Positions 45,100-53,461 of a stretch of 64,000 nucleotides of DNA are shown piece after piece. The notes beneath the pieces were generated by a model, which searched no databases, was not told the origin of the DNA, and saw nothing but the letters and a program-made list of their open reading frames with translations. Source of the DNA: an uncultured Aquimarina sp. (GTDB lineage Bacteria; Bacteroidota; Bacteroidia; Flavobacteriales; Flavobacteriaceae); NCBI GenBank assembly GCA_947489195.1, contig CANLCT010000021.1, forward strand, positions 1 to 64,000, written 5' to 3'. The translations under genes were made by a program, and so were the position numbers. The stretch's first letter is position 1. The number at the start of each line of letters is the position of its first letter.

Positions 45100-46422
45100 A
45101 TGCCTAAAGGTTTACAATGGATTAACTGGTCACATTCGTTTATTTCAAACCCTGACCAAATTGTTTACCCATCTACCGAGTTAGAACTTGTTCAGCTTGT
45201 CAAAAAAGCAAAACAAACTAACCAAAAAATAAAAATTGTTGGATCAGGTCACTCGTGTTCTTTAATAGCCGCTACTAAAAGCGGATACTTGGCAGACTTG
45301 AAAAACTACAATAAAGTCATACATTTTGATACTTTAAATAAACTCCTTACCGTTCAAGGGGGGACATCATTAAAACAAATAGCAGACTTTGCTTTAAAAA
45401 ACAAACTTGCTTTAGACAATTTAGGAACCATTGTTGAACAGTCAATAGCAGGAGCTATTAGCACTGGCACCCATGGCTCTGGATTAAACTATGGTGCCAT
45501 AGATCAATCAATTGTTTCTTTTACTATAATTACTGCTACTGGACATTTAAAAATATTTGACAAACGTTTAAATCCTAGCGAATTCAATTTAGCAGTAGTA
45601 GGATTAGGTGCTTTTGGAATCATTTCTACAGTTACCTTACAATTAGTTGCTCATTATCATTTAAAAATCAATACCACTACATTAAGTTTTAATGAAATGA
45701 TAAATAAACTTGATGTAGCATATACCGATGAGTTTATGCGATTTTGGTGGGCTCCACACACCAACAAAGTACAGTATTGGAAGGCTACTAAAACACTAAA
45801 AAATACTTCTAAAAAAAATAGCTTTTCCGAATGGTTTAATAATATTGTTAAAGGAAATATGCTACACGAATTGGGTTTATGGTTAACTTCTTTTAATTTC
45901 AAAAACATCCCTACACTTAATAAAGTGATGTATAAATTATTGTTAGCACCAGAAACTAAAGATAAAGTTGTAAATTTTTTAGATGGTTTTACTTTACCCA
46001 TTTTGGTGAAGCAAAAAGTAATGGAATATGGAATTCCTATTGAAGAAACCGAAGCTGTTTTAATTAAAATAAACAAATTATTAAAAGCAAAACAGCATTT
46101 AGTACATATGCCAATAGAAATACGCTTTGCTCCAAAAAACGAGTCTGCACTAAGTATGGCTTATGGCACTAAAACATGTTACATTGGCATTATTGCCTAC
46201 AAACCTTATGGCAAAGTAATTGATTTTGGTTCTTATTTTAAAGATGTACATGATATTTTTGCAGCTCACAAAGGCAGACCCCATTGGGCAAAAGTAACTT
46301 ACTACAATAAAGAACAATTAGCTGATCTTTACCCAAATTGGAGTAATTTTAAACTGTTAAAACAAAAAACAGATCCGCAGCAGATTTTTACAAATGATTT
46401 TTTAAAACGCTTATTTGATTAA
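45100..46422 (+). CDS. D-arabinono-1,4-lactone oxidase-type flavoprotein
   Basis: A 440-residue FAD enzyme of the aldonolactone oxidase family (D-arabinono-1,4-lactone or L-gulonolactone oxidases, alditol oxidases). The PP-loop IVGSGHSCSL carries His51, the position of covalent FAD in relatives; GAISTGTHGSG and LGAFGIISTVTLQL complete the FAD domain (1-180). The C-terminal ALO domain ends with HKGRPHWAKVTYY and PQQIFTNDFL. It would oxidise a sugar lactone or polyol with O2, releasing hydrogen peroxide; the exact substrate is open. It has no signal peptide and is a single gene. Confidence 0.88.
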   Translation: MPKGLQWINWSHSFISNPDQIVYPSTELELVQLVKKAKQTNQKIKIVGSGHSCSLIAATKSGYLADLKNYNKVIHFDTLNKLLTVQGGTSLKQIADFALKNKLALDNLGTIVEQSIAGAISTGTHGSGLNYGAIDQSIVSFTIITATGHLKIFDKRLNPSEFNLAVVGLGAFGIISTVTLQLVAHYHLKINTTTLSFNEMINKLDVAYTDEFMRFWWAPHTNKVQYWKATKTLKNTSKKNSFSEWFNNIVKGNMLHELGLWLTSFNFKNIPTLNKVMYKLLLAPETKDKVVNFLDGFTLPILVKQKVMEYGIPIEETEAVLIKINKLLKAKQHLVHMPIEIRFAPKNESALSMAYGTKTCYIGIIAYKPYGKVIDFGSYFKDVHDIFAAHKGRPHWAKVTYYNKEQLADLYPNWSNFKLLKQKTDPQQIFTNDFLKRLFD

Positions 46423-46534
46423 CAACAGAAAAGCCTTAATCTTTCAAGTTTAAAATATACTGTACTATTAATTAACGTTAGTTCTGTATAAGAAAAAAGA
46501 GTTTAACACATTAAAAGAGTTCGTTTTAAAAACT

Positions 46535-47857
46535 CTAGTGTTCTTTTGTCAACACAAAATTACCTCCACCTTGCTTTAAAGTCATTGTGTTACTTTTGGT
46601 GTTAAACTCTAAAACAATACCAGCTTTTAAAAATTGGAACTTATCCTTATCTGTAGCTTCTAGTGGAAAAGCTGCCTGCCCAGTTGCTTGAGCAAATAAT
46701 ACATTTTCTGATTTAGTAATCGAAATTTTTAAAGGAAATCCCTGACTGGAATAAACACCCAAATAGTTATTAAAATCCTCTGAATCTGGCTTATAAGTTA
46801 TAAATTTTGGAATTTCATAAGCCTTATCAAACAATGCTGACAGCAATATAATTGCTATATTATTAACATCATAGTTTACACCATTTGAGGTTGATGCAAA
46901 TGCATAATTTTCATTAGGAAAATACCCATATACCGCATTAAATCCATCAATTCCACCAGTATGTCCAAAACTTGATTTATCAAAAAAGGGTATTTTAAAT
47001 AACCCCATACCATAACCATCTTCTATTTTTTGCATTCTAGCTAAACTATTATTGGAAATAATTTTATAAGTAAATAGCGCTTCTGCAAATTGCAATAGAT
47101 CACTTGGTGTAGAAATTATTCCACCAGCACCCAAAGGAATTGACGTGTCTGTTTCACTTTGTTTTACCCATTCTTCCCCAAATGAATAGGAATTTGATTC
47201 ATTATTTAGTAAATTAATTTTATTACCCAAAAATGTATTTTTTAAATGAATTGGGTCAAAAATCTTTTCTTTTAAAATTTCTTCAAAATTTTTACTATAT
47301 ATTTTTTCAAGAATATATGATAATAATAAATAGTTAGAATTACTATATGCTGCCTTAGAATTGGGTTCAAAATCACTTTCAAATTTTGAAATAATAGATA
47401 GCATTTCACTTTCCGTTTTTGGCTTAGTATTGTAACTTAAGTAAGCTTTATCATTGGTAAAATTATATATACCGCTTCGATGATTTAGTAAATTGCTAAT
47501 TGTAATTAGCTTACTATTTTTAATACTTGGGTAATACCGCTCTAAAGTAGTATCTAAATTAAGTTTCCCCTCTTCAATGGCTTTAAAAATTAAAACTGCT
47601 GTAAACGTTTTTGAAATAGAGCCAATTCTATATTTAGTATTTATATTAGGTTTTTGCTCCGTTTCTATATCAGCAAATCCTACTTGATTTGTATAAACTA
47701 TTTTACCATTTTTCATTAGCGCTACACTCCCCATGAATTTGTTATGCGACTCTAAAGATTTAAAATAGTTATTTAGCTTTAAAGTATCTAATGTTTGTGA
47801 AAAACTAACCTGAATTGACAATATCCCTATGAAGATATATATATATTTTTTAAACAT
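46535..47857 (-). CDS. Secreted serine hydrolase (beta-lactamase/PBP fold)
   Basis: A 440-residue class C beta-lactamase-like hydrolase with a Sec signal peptide (cleavage near VSFSQ-TL). The three active-site elements are present: SISK (Ser nucleophile and Lys) around residue 80, YSNSNY (Tyr-x-Asn) near residue 170, and the HTGG triad in FGHTGGIDGFN around 300. The last 90 residues form a separate beta-domain (YLGVYSSQGFPLKI). These proteins are mostly D-aminopeptidases or esterases; beta-lactam resistance cannot be claimed. It is monocistronic. Confidence 0.9.
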   Translation of the reverse strand: MFKKYIYIFIGILSIQVSFSQTLDTLKLNNYFKSLESHNKFMGSVALMKNGKIVYTNQVGFADIETEQKPNINTKYRIGSISKTFTAVLIFKAIEEGKLNLDTTLERYYPSIKNSKLITISNLLNHRSGIYNFTNDKAYLSYNTKPKTESEMLSIISKFESDFEPNSKAAYSNSNYLLLSYILEKIYSKNFEEILKEKIFDPIHLKNTFLGNKINLLNNESNSYSFGEEWVKQSETDTSIPLGAGGIISTPSDLLQFAEALFTYKIISNNSLARMQKIEDGYGMGLFKIPFFDKSSFGHTGGIDGFNAVYGYFPNENYAFASTSNGVNYDVNNIAIILLSALFDKAYEIPKFITYKPDSEDFNNYLGVYSSQGFPLKISITKSENVLFAQATGQAAFPLEATDKDKFQFLKAGIVLEFNTKSNTMTLKQGGGNFVLTKEH

Positions 47858-48017
47858 TTGATTTATTTTTAATTATGGTTTGTGTATACAATTATATAAA
47901 AACCTCTTCAAAATATAGACGTATTTCTCAAGATTGATTACCAATACATAAATCGAAAGAAAACTATGCTATTCGAATAACCTTAAAAAAACAAAAAATC
48001 AGACAGCAGCAATAAAA

Positions 48018-48539
48018 CTACTCAAACAAAAAGCCTACCTCACTTCTAATAAAAGCTTGAGCTATGTTTGTAGCACTAGTACTTGATGGAAATTGAGCTA
48101 TACCTTCATTTCTATATATGTTAGCATCGGTAACCTCTTCTTTTACTGACAAACTATGTAATTGTGAAATTACGGTGTTTTTTGCTGTAAGAATAGTTTT
48201 CCAACATTCATCTGAAATATAAATTTGTTGTGTCAAATTATGTTCAAATTCTTGATCTATGGTCGCTATTAATAAGTTTTTATAAGCATCCTTATCTTCT
48301 CCATTAGGGGGAATTCTTACTAAAAGCTTATCTAAACTAATTCGATCTAAAAGTAATGTAAAACGCTCATAAGCCTGCAACCTTAAAGGCAACATTTCCT
48401 TTTGGCTACTTTTAAGTAAAGTGTATTTCTGTTTCAACAACTCTTTTTTAACCATTGCTTGAATTGAAAAATAACACACTAAAGCAATTACCAAGGTTGG
48501 AAGTACTACTAAAATAACCGTATAAATATCTATTTTCAT
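48018..48539 (-). CDS. Membrane-anchored conserved Bacteroidota protein
   Basis: A 173-residue protein with one N-terminal membrane helix (about 8-28, VILVVLPTLVIALVCYFSIQ) and a long helical cytoplasmic or periplasmic part. The segment KSSQKEMLPLRLQAYERFTLLLDRISLDKLLVRIPP is a pattern I associate with a Bacteroidota-specific uncharacterised family. There is no catalytic motif. A TATATTTG box (48578-48585 on plus) is 39 bases upstream. The neighbours on both sides are unrelated. Confidence 0.7.
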   Translation of the reverse strand: MKIDIYTVILVVLPTLVIALVCYFSIQAMVKKELLKQKYTLLKSSQKEMLPLRLQAYERFTLLLDRISLDKLLVRIPPNGEDKDAYKNLLIATIDQEFEHNLTQQIYISDECWKTILTAKNTVISQLHSLSVKEEVTDANIYRNEGIAQFPSSTSATNIAQAFIRSEVGFLFE

Positions 48540-48652
48540 TTTATTTTTTTACCAAAATTATTGAAACATATAGAACACAAATATAAATGTAACTTTCAAT
48601 AATACGGAGTAGCCAGCCATTAATTTTGCAATGCATCACCAATAAATTCATT

Positions 48653-49336
48653 TTACAGCAGCCTCTTTTCTACTTTCAGTTTTTCACTATTATAGTTTAT
48701 AAAAAACTTTCCTTTTATTGTTTCAACCACTCCACTAAAAGGTTGTGGCAGTAATGCTATATCTGTAGGAAACCATGTTGTTTTTTCATTGTAATTTGGA
48801 AGCAAAAATAACCCTTCAAGATTTCCATGCGCTCCAAATCTAAAAAAATCACCTTTATAAAAACTTGTTCCTAAATTTGCTTCTAAAGTAGTATTTATTT
48901 TTTCAATATCATTAGTCGCCAAACCAATTTCATTTACACAAAGCAATTGATCTGTATTAAATTTTTGATCTGTAGTATTGTCTAAATCATATCGCACTAT
49001 AAACTCAACAATATTTCCACTTGCATCATAAAAATAAACGGATTCGGCATTCCAATTCTCAAATTTATTTGTTTTTTTATTTGAGCTAATGGGTATAATA
49101 CTTGTTCTTTTTTCTAACCAAGCTACTGCTTCATTTAATTTATTTGAAGGGATTAAAAAACAATAATGATAATTATGTGCCTCCGAACTTGAAACAAAAG
49201 TGAGTTGGCTCCACCCAACACGTATTGTAAATTGAGATTTCCCTTGTTTTAATAAATTGAAACCTATTTTTTTTGTATAAAACTCTTTTTCTTCTTTAAG
49301 TTTATTTGTAAATAAAGTAAGTTGTCTTATTTTCAT
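48653..49336 (-). CDS. VOC (glyoxalase/dioxygenase fold) family protein
   Basis: A 227-residue protein with a vicinal oxygen chelate domain (about 1-125): IRQLTLFTNKLKEEKEFYTKKIGF, then a strand pair ending in VYFYDASGNIVEFIVR, with a Glu as possible metal ligand. The second half (about 135-227), CVNEIGLATNDIEKINTTL, resembles a second, degenerate VOC module. Members are glyoxalases, dioxygenases or resistance proteins; the substrate is unknown. It starts 24 bases downstream of the glutamate synthase-like gene on the same strand. Confidence 0.8.
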   Translation of the reverse strand: MKIRQLTLFTNKLKEEKEFYTKKIGFNLLKQGKSQFTIRVGWSQLTFVSSSEAHNYHYCFLIPSNKLNEAVAWLEKRTSIIPISSNKKTNKFENWNAESVYFYDASGNIVEFIVRYDLDNTTDQKFNTDQLLCVNEIGLATNDIEKINTTLEANLGTSFYKGDFFRFGAHGNLEGLFLLPNYNEKTTWFPTDIALLPQPFSGVVETIKGKFFINYNSEKLKVEKRLL

Positions 49337-49360
49337 CTTATAAAAAACATATAAAGGAAT

Positions 49361-50944
49361 TTAATACCTAACCGTTGTTTCATCAACTCTTTCATTACAA
49401 TAATTCCCTCCTAAACTCGGACAAGTAACCAACTCACCAAAACCATTAAAAGGAATTGGCTTTTTATGATATCCATAGTTTCTAGCCAAACTGGTTGTTT
49501 TATTATTATCTCCTTGACTAATATTTATATCATCCATAGTAAATTGAGCGGGATGTTCGTACCCACAGGCATGTGTTATTTCTAATAATTCTTTATTAAA
49601 ATTTTTAAAATAATACTTTACACGTTCGGCTTTATCTGTAACATTAATACCTGCTTGCAACCACTTGTTTTGTGTAGCCACACCACTGGGGCATCTATTT
49701 GTATGACACACTTGTGCTTGTATACATCCCACACTTAGCATAGCTTCGCGCGCCACATTAATACAATCAACTCCCATAGCAAATGCCATGGCTGCTCGTG
49801 CAGGAAAACCCAACTTACCACTAGCACAAAATACTATTCTATCAGTAATATTGGCTTCCAAAAATATCTTATACACCTCGCTAAATCCATACACCCAAGG
49901 CAGCGCCACATGATCTGCAAAACTAGGTGGTGCAGCTCCGGTTCCCCCTTCTCCTCCATCGACGGTTATAAAATCTGGTCCTTTATTTTGAGTTTTCATT
50001 TCATTTACCAATTCTTTCCACTGATCAGTTTTCCCAATTGCTGCTTTTATTCCCACAGGTAAACCAGTTTCATTGGCTATTTTTTCAATAAAATTAATTA
50101 ATTCTTTAACCGTTGAAAATGCCGTATGATAGGCAGGTGAAAGTACATCTTCACCTTGCTTTACATTCCTTATTTCGGCAATTTCTTTAGTTATTTTAGA
50201 ACCAGGCAACACACCTCCTTTTCCAGGTTTTGCTCCTTGAGATAATTTTACTTCAATAGCTCTAATACTTGGATTAGCTTCTACTAAGTTTTTCAACATT
50301 TCCATAGAAAAATTTCCATCATTATCACGAACTCCAAAATAACCTGTGCCAATATGAAAAACCACATCGCCTCCCTTTTGATGATAAGGAGATAAGCCCC
50401 CTTCGCCAGTATTATGATAGGCATGAGATAATTTGCAACCTTTATTTAATGATTCTACCGCTTTTGCGGAAAGTGAACCAAAACTCATTGCGGATACATT
50501 TATAATTGATGCTGGCCTAAATGGACGACGCCTGTTATTATAACTTCCCATAATTTTTGCACAGGGTAAAAAATAAGGATCCAAAGCATTTGCATGTTTC
50601 TTTTTTACCTTGTAAGGAAACATGGCATTTTTGATAAAAATATACTGCGGTCCATAAATATCCTGATCTGTTCCAAAACCCTCATAATTATTTTCATTTT
50701 TTGACGAAGCATAAATCCAACCACGCTCGGTTCTGTTAAAAGGAAGTTCTTCTCTATTATTTGCAACAATGTATTGACGTAGCTCGGGGCCAATACTTTC
50801 TAACATATATCTAAAATGTCCTACTACTGGAAAATTATGGGTTATCACGTGTTTTTTGTTAAAGAAAACATCTCGAATGGCAACCACTCCAACACCTATC
50901 AAAATCCAACCCCACCAAGCTATTCCTGTTATAATATCAATCAT
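49361..50944 (-). CDS. FMN-binding glutamate synthase-like protein
   Basis: A 527-residue protein with an N-terminal membrane helix (about 5-26) and the central/FMN domain of glutamate synthase, found as a stand-alone protein in many bacteria. The FMN barrel contains GEGGLSPYHQKGGD, KLSQGAKPGKGG, TVDGGEGGTGAAP and the 3Fe-4S-type cysteines in CIQAQVCHTNRCPSG. There is no glutaminase or FAD subunit nearby, so the true reaction is uncertain; membrane-bound FMN oxidoreductase is the safest call. It precedes the VOC gene by 24 bases. Confidence 0.88.
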   Translation of the reverse strand: MIDIITGIAWWGWILIGVGVVAIRDVFFNKKHVITHNFPVVGHFRYMLESIGPELRQYIVANNREELPFNRTERGWIYASSKNENNYEGFGTDQDIYGPQYIFIKNAMFPYKVKKKHANALDPYFLPCAKIMGSYNNRRRPFRPASIINVSAMSFGSLSAKAVESLNKGCKLSHAYHNTGEGGLSPYHQKGGDVVFHIGTGYFGVRDNDGNFSMEMLKNLVEANPSIRAIEVKLSQGAKPGKGGVLPGSKITKEIAEIRNVKQGEDVLSPAYHTAFSTVKELINFIEKIANETGLPVGIKAAIGKTDQWKELVNEMKTQNKGPDFITVDGGEGGTGAAPPSFADHVALPWVYGFSEVYKIFLEANITDRIVFCASGKLGFPARAAMAFAMGVDCINVAREAMLSVGCIQAQVCHTNRCPSGVATQNKWLQAGINVTDKAERVKYYFKNFNKELLEITHACGYEHPAQFTMDDINISQGDNNKTTSLARNYGYHKKPIPFNGFGELVTCPSLGGNYCNERVDETTVRY

Positions 50945-51037
50945 TTTTTTCTTTGTTTTGTCTAGCTAAAGTTAGTTTTCTTTACAGAAAAAAAGAAATT
51001 TTATTTTGAATGCCTACGTGTTAAGTTAAAAAATAAA

Positions 51038-51067
51038 AAAGGCCACTTAAAAAATTAAGTGACCTTT
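51038..51067 (-). terminator. Intrinsic terminator of the GH16 agarase gene
   Basis: AAAGGtCACTTAA and TTAAGTGgCCTTT arms with T6 on the minus strand, 24 bases behind the stop. Confidence 0.85.
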
Positions 51068-51091
51068 AGCCTTTTGTTAGTTGTTATTTTT

Positions 51092-53047
51092 TTATTCAAT
51101 AATTAACTTTAAAGCAGCTTGATTACCTACTTTTATAAAATACATTCCTGTATTTAAACCTTCAATTTCTAATGATTGTGTATTCGAACTACTTTGTGTA
51201 GTTTTTACAACTTGTCCCAAAACATTATAAATAAATACAGGTTGATCAGTTATTGCACTTGTTAGAGTAACTACATCACCCGCACTTGCTGGATTAGGGT
51301 AAACCTCAACACTATTATTATCTGTATCTAACGTTTTTAAACCTTTTGTAGTTTTTGAAATTTCCCATTTTTGATTATTATTTGATGGGTTATATGCCCA
51401 AGTAATCAAATTAGCATCAAATAAACCACCTGCTCTATCCAATGCTTGCGATGTACAATGCAATGGTAATAATGCATAGTATTTTCCATTTTTTTGAACT
51501 TTCCATTTTTGATGATTTTGCGCAGCTCCAACCCATGTTGATACATTCTGTCCATTTCCACATTTCCCATTAGGCACTTCTAAATAACGATTGTTTCTAC
51601 TGTTTTTTATAGTATAAACATTATTACCCAAATGAGTAAATGTCCATTGTTGATCAGTATAACTACCCTCATCAATCATCTGAGCATTAAAATTTTCCAA
51701 AGCTCTTGCTAAAATTGCTTGGTCATCAAAAGGATTTTGTATACTGTACAGTCCATTTGATATTAACTGATTTGCATTTCCATTAGTAGGAGCTGTAGGT
51801 TTAGAATTTTCATTTTTAATGGTCAAACGAATAGTAGTTTCCTTTGTTGCTCCTTTTTTATCAGTTGCCACTGCTTTTAGCGTATAACTACCAGCTTTCA
51901 TATTCATTAAAACTGCATCATTATTTGTTGCTCCCCATGTATAGGGAGTCACATTTTCCTGACGTACAAATTTGTTGTTCAAGTACAATTTCACATTAGC
52001 TATTCCATCTGCATCAGTAGCATTAATTTTAACATTAATATCTTTTCCTATTGCAAATTGTGCATTATTAGCTGGAGCAGTAAACTGTACAGCTGGTTTA
52101 TCATTTTTACCTGGAGCTGGTTTTGGATCAACAACAACAGGTGGTGCTACATTGTTATTTTTTACTGGCTTATAAGTACGTACCCAATCCACTAACATTT
52201 TGTTCTTGTTTGGATTTTTTAAATCGGCATCGGTGGCAACAATTCCTTGCTCAGATCTCCAGCTATGATCTTCGGTATCGATAATCATAAATACAGGTCT
52301 GTCCATTTTGAATCTATTCTTATCCATTGTTCTTTTAGTATAATCCTTATCAAACATATCAGATTGTTCCCATGAACCATCTTTTGTTTGTTTTCCATCT
52401 ATATAAAAATATATTTCTGATGGACTTTTCCAATACACACCAAATGTGTGAAATTTATTTCTCCAAGGCTCATTGTTTGGTAAAGTGATATGATTTTGGT
52501 CATTATAATCTGACAAAATTCGGTTACCAGCTCCTCTTTCAAAAACATGAAAGTTTGTAGACATACGTTGTGCGAACCATACATCTCTTGCCCCTCCATA
52601 AACTTCTAAAACATCTATTTCTCGTTTATCATCTTCACTCAACATCCAAAAATTTGAAGACAATTCTAAATTGCTTGCCTTAATTCTGGCTTCCATATAA
52701 ATTGGATAAATCACTTTAGTTTTTGAAGTTACAACTCCACAATTAACTCGGTTAGCTCCATGACGCGAAGCACTAATTACCAAATTACCATTAGATACAT
52801 CAGAATGATTAGATTGCCATTGCGTTAAACCTGGGCCAGTCCAGTTATGAAAATAAGCATCTTTCCAATTTTTTTTGAATTTTGCATTTTTCCCTTTATA
52901 ATTAAAATCATCAGAATAATTATCTTGTAATTCCCACTTATAACCCTGCCCTGGATTTGCTGGCACAGGAAGATTTTTCCAATCTTGAGCTTGAATTATC
53001 ATGCTACTTGACATTAGAGCAAATGCAAATAATTTTTTTAATTTCAT
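51092..53047 (-). CDS. Secreted GH16 beta-agarase with Ig, beta-trefoil and T9SS type A domains
   Basis: A 651-residue modular enzyme. Signal peptide (cut after residue 20); GH16 jelly-roll (about 22-295) with the catalytic motif EIDVLEVYG: nucleophile E143, D145, acid/base E148. The strongest resemblance is to beta-agarases of the AgaB/AgaA type rather than to laminarinases, because of the SSNFWMLSEDDKREID segment. An Ig-like module (318-411) is followed by a ricin-type beta-trefoil/CBM13 domain (428-563), likely agar-binding, and a T9SS type A sorting domain (580-651) with VEVYPNPASAG and GMYFIKV. It is therefore secreted or cell-surface attached by the T9SS. Porphyranase or carrageenase activity cannot be fully excluded. 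Confidence 0.92.
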   Translation of the reverse strand: MKLKKLFAFALMSSSMIIQAQDWKNLPVPANPGQGYKWELQDNYSDDFNYKGKNAKFKKNWKDAYFHNWTGPGLTQWQSNHSDVSNGNLVISASRHGANRVNCGVVTSKTKVIYPIYMEARIKASNLELSSNFWMLSEDDKREIDVLEVYGGARDVWFAQRMSTNFHVFERGAGNRILSDYNDQNHITLPNNEPWRNKFHTFGVYWKSPSEIYFYIDGKQTKDGSWEQSDMFDKDYTKRTMDKNRFKMDRPVFMIIDTEDHSWRSEQGIVATDADLKNPNKNKMLVDWVRTYKPVKNNNVAPPVVVDPKPAPGKNDKPAVQFTAPANNAQFAIGKDINVKINATDADGIANVKLYLNNKFVRQENVTPYTWGATNNDAVLMNMKAGSYTLKAVATDKKGATKETTIRLTIKNENSKPTAPTNGNANQLISNGLYSIQNPFDDQAILARALENFNAQMIDEGSYTDQQWTFTHLGNNVYTIKNSRNNRYLEVPNGKCGNGQNVSTWVGAAQNHQKWKVQKNGKYYALLPLHCTSQALDRAGGLFDANLITWAYNPSNNNQKWEISKTTKGLKTLDTDNNSVEVYPNPASAGDVVTLTSAITDQPVFIYNVLGQVVKTTQSSSNTQSLEIEGLNTGMYFIKVGNQAALKLIIE

Positions 53048-53461
53048 AGTTAGCTAGTTATTATATTGTTATGTTTTAGTTAGCTCCAAAATAGAAATCT
53101 TTTCATCTGGTACTTATTTGAAAAAGTACGATTAAACCTACTTGTGGCAAATACCTACAATAAACACAACCAACTAAAAAACAACTAACTAAAATTATAT
53201 ATATTTCTGAAAACGTTTTATCTAATTTGAATACAATGCTTTTTGTAGACTTTATGAAAATACATTCTTACAATTTTATTACGTATACCTATAAAAAAAC
53301 AACTATTTTAAAGCTGCTAATTAATACTGAAGACTAAACACAGAAAGCATAAACAATTTCAAACTTATCTAAACCGACGATCTTATATAAAAATTAAAAC
53401 TTAACAACAAGGTTAAGTTCCATACAGAATCAGTAATTTTATTGCATAAAAAAAGAGCGTC
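53048..53461. other. Divergent GH16/uvrD intergenic region
   Basis: About 410 bases, A/T-rich. It holds the CG-centred palindrome at 53208-53221 and a TAGTTAGCT direct repeat near the agarase start (53048 and 53079). No coding frame. No clear promoter box for the helicase gene was found. Confidence 0.5.
53208..53221. promoter_or_regulatory. LacI-type operator-like palindrome upstream of GH16
   Basis: TGAAAACGTTTTAT contains the 10-bp palindrome AAAACGTTTT around a central CG, the usual form of LacI/GalR-family operators. It lies 160 bases before the agarase start. No LacI-type regulator is in the window, so the assignment rests on motif shape alone. Confidence 0.4.

Noticed and set aside
46500..46534. 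Weak AGAGTT/AACTCT hairpin behind the serine hydrolase as terminator.
   Set aside because: Only a 6-bp stem and a short interrupted T run.
46535..47857. Serine hydrolase considered as a beta-lactamase resistance gene.
   Set aside because: The motifs are those of the broad class C-like family with an extra C-terminal domain; resistance is not supported.
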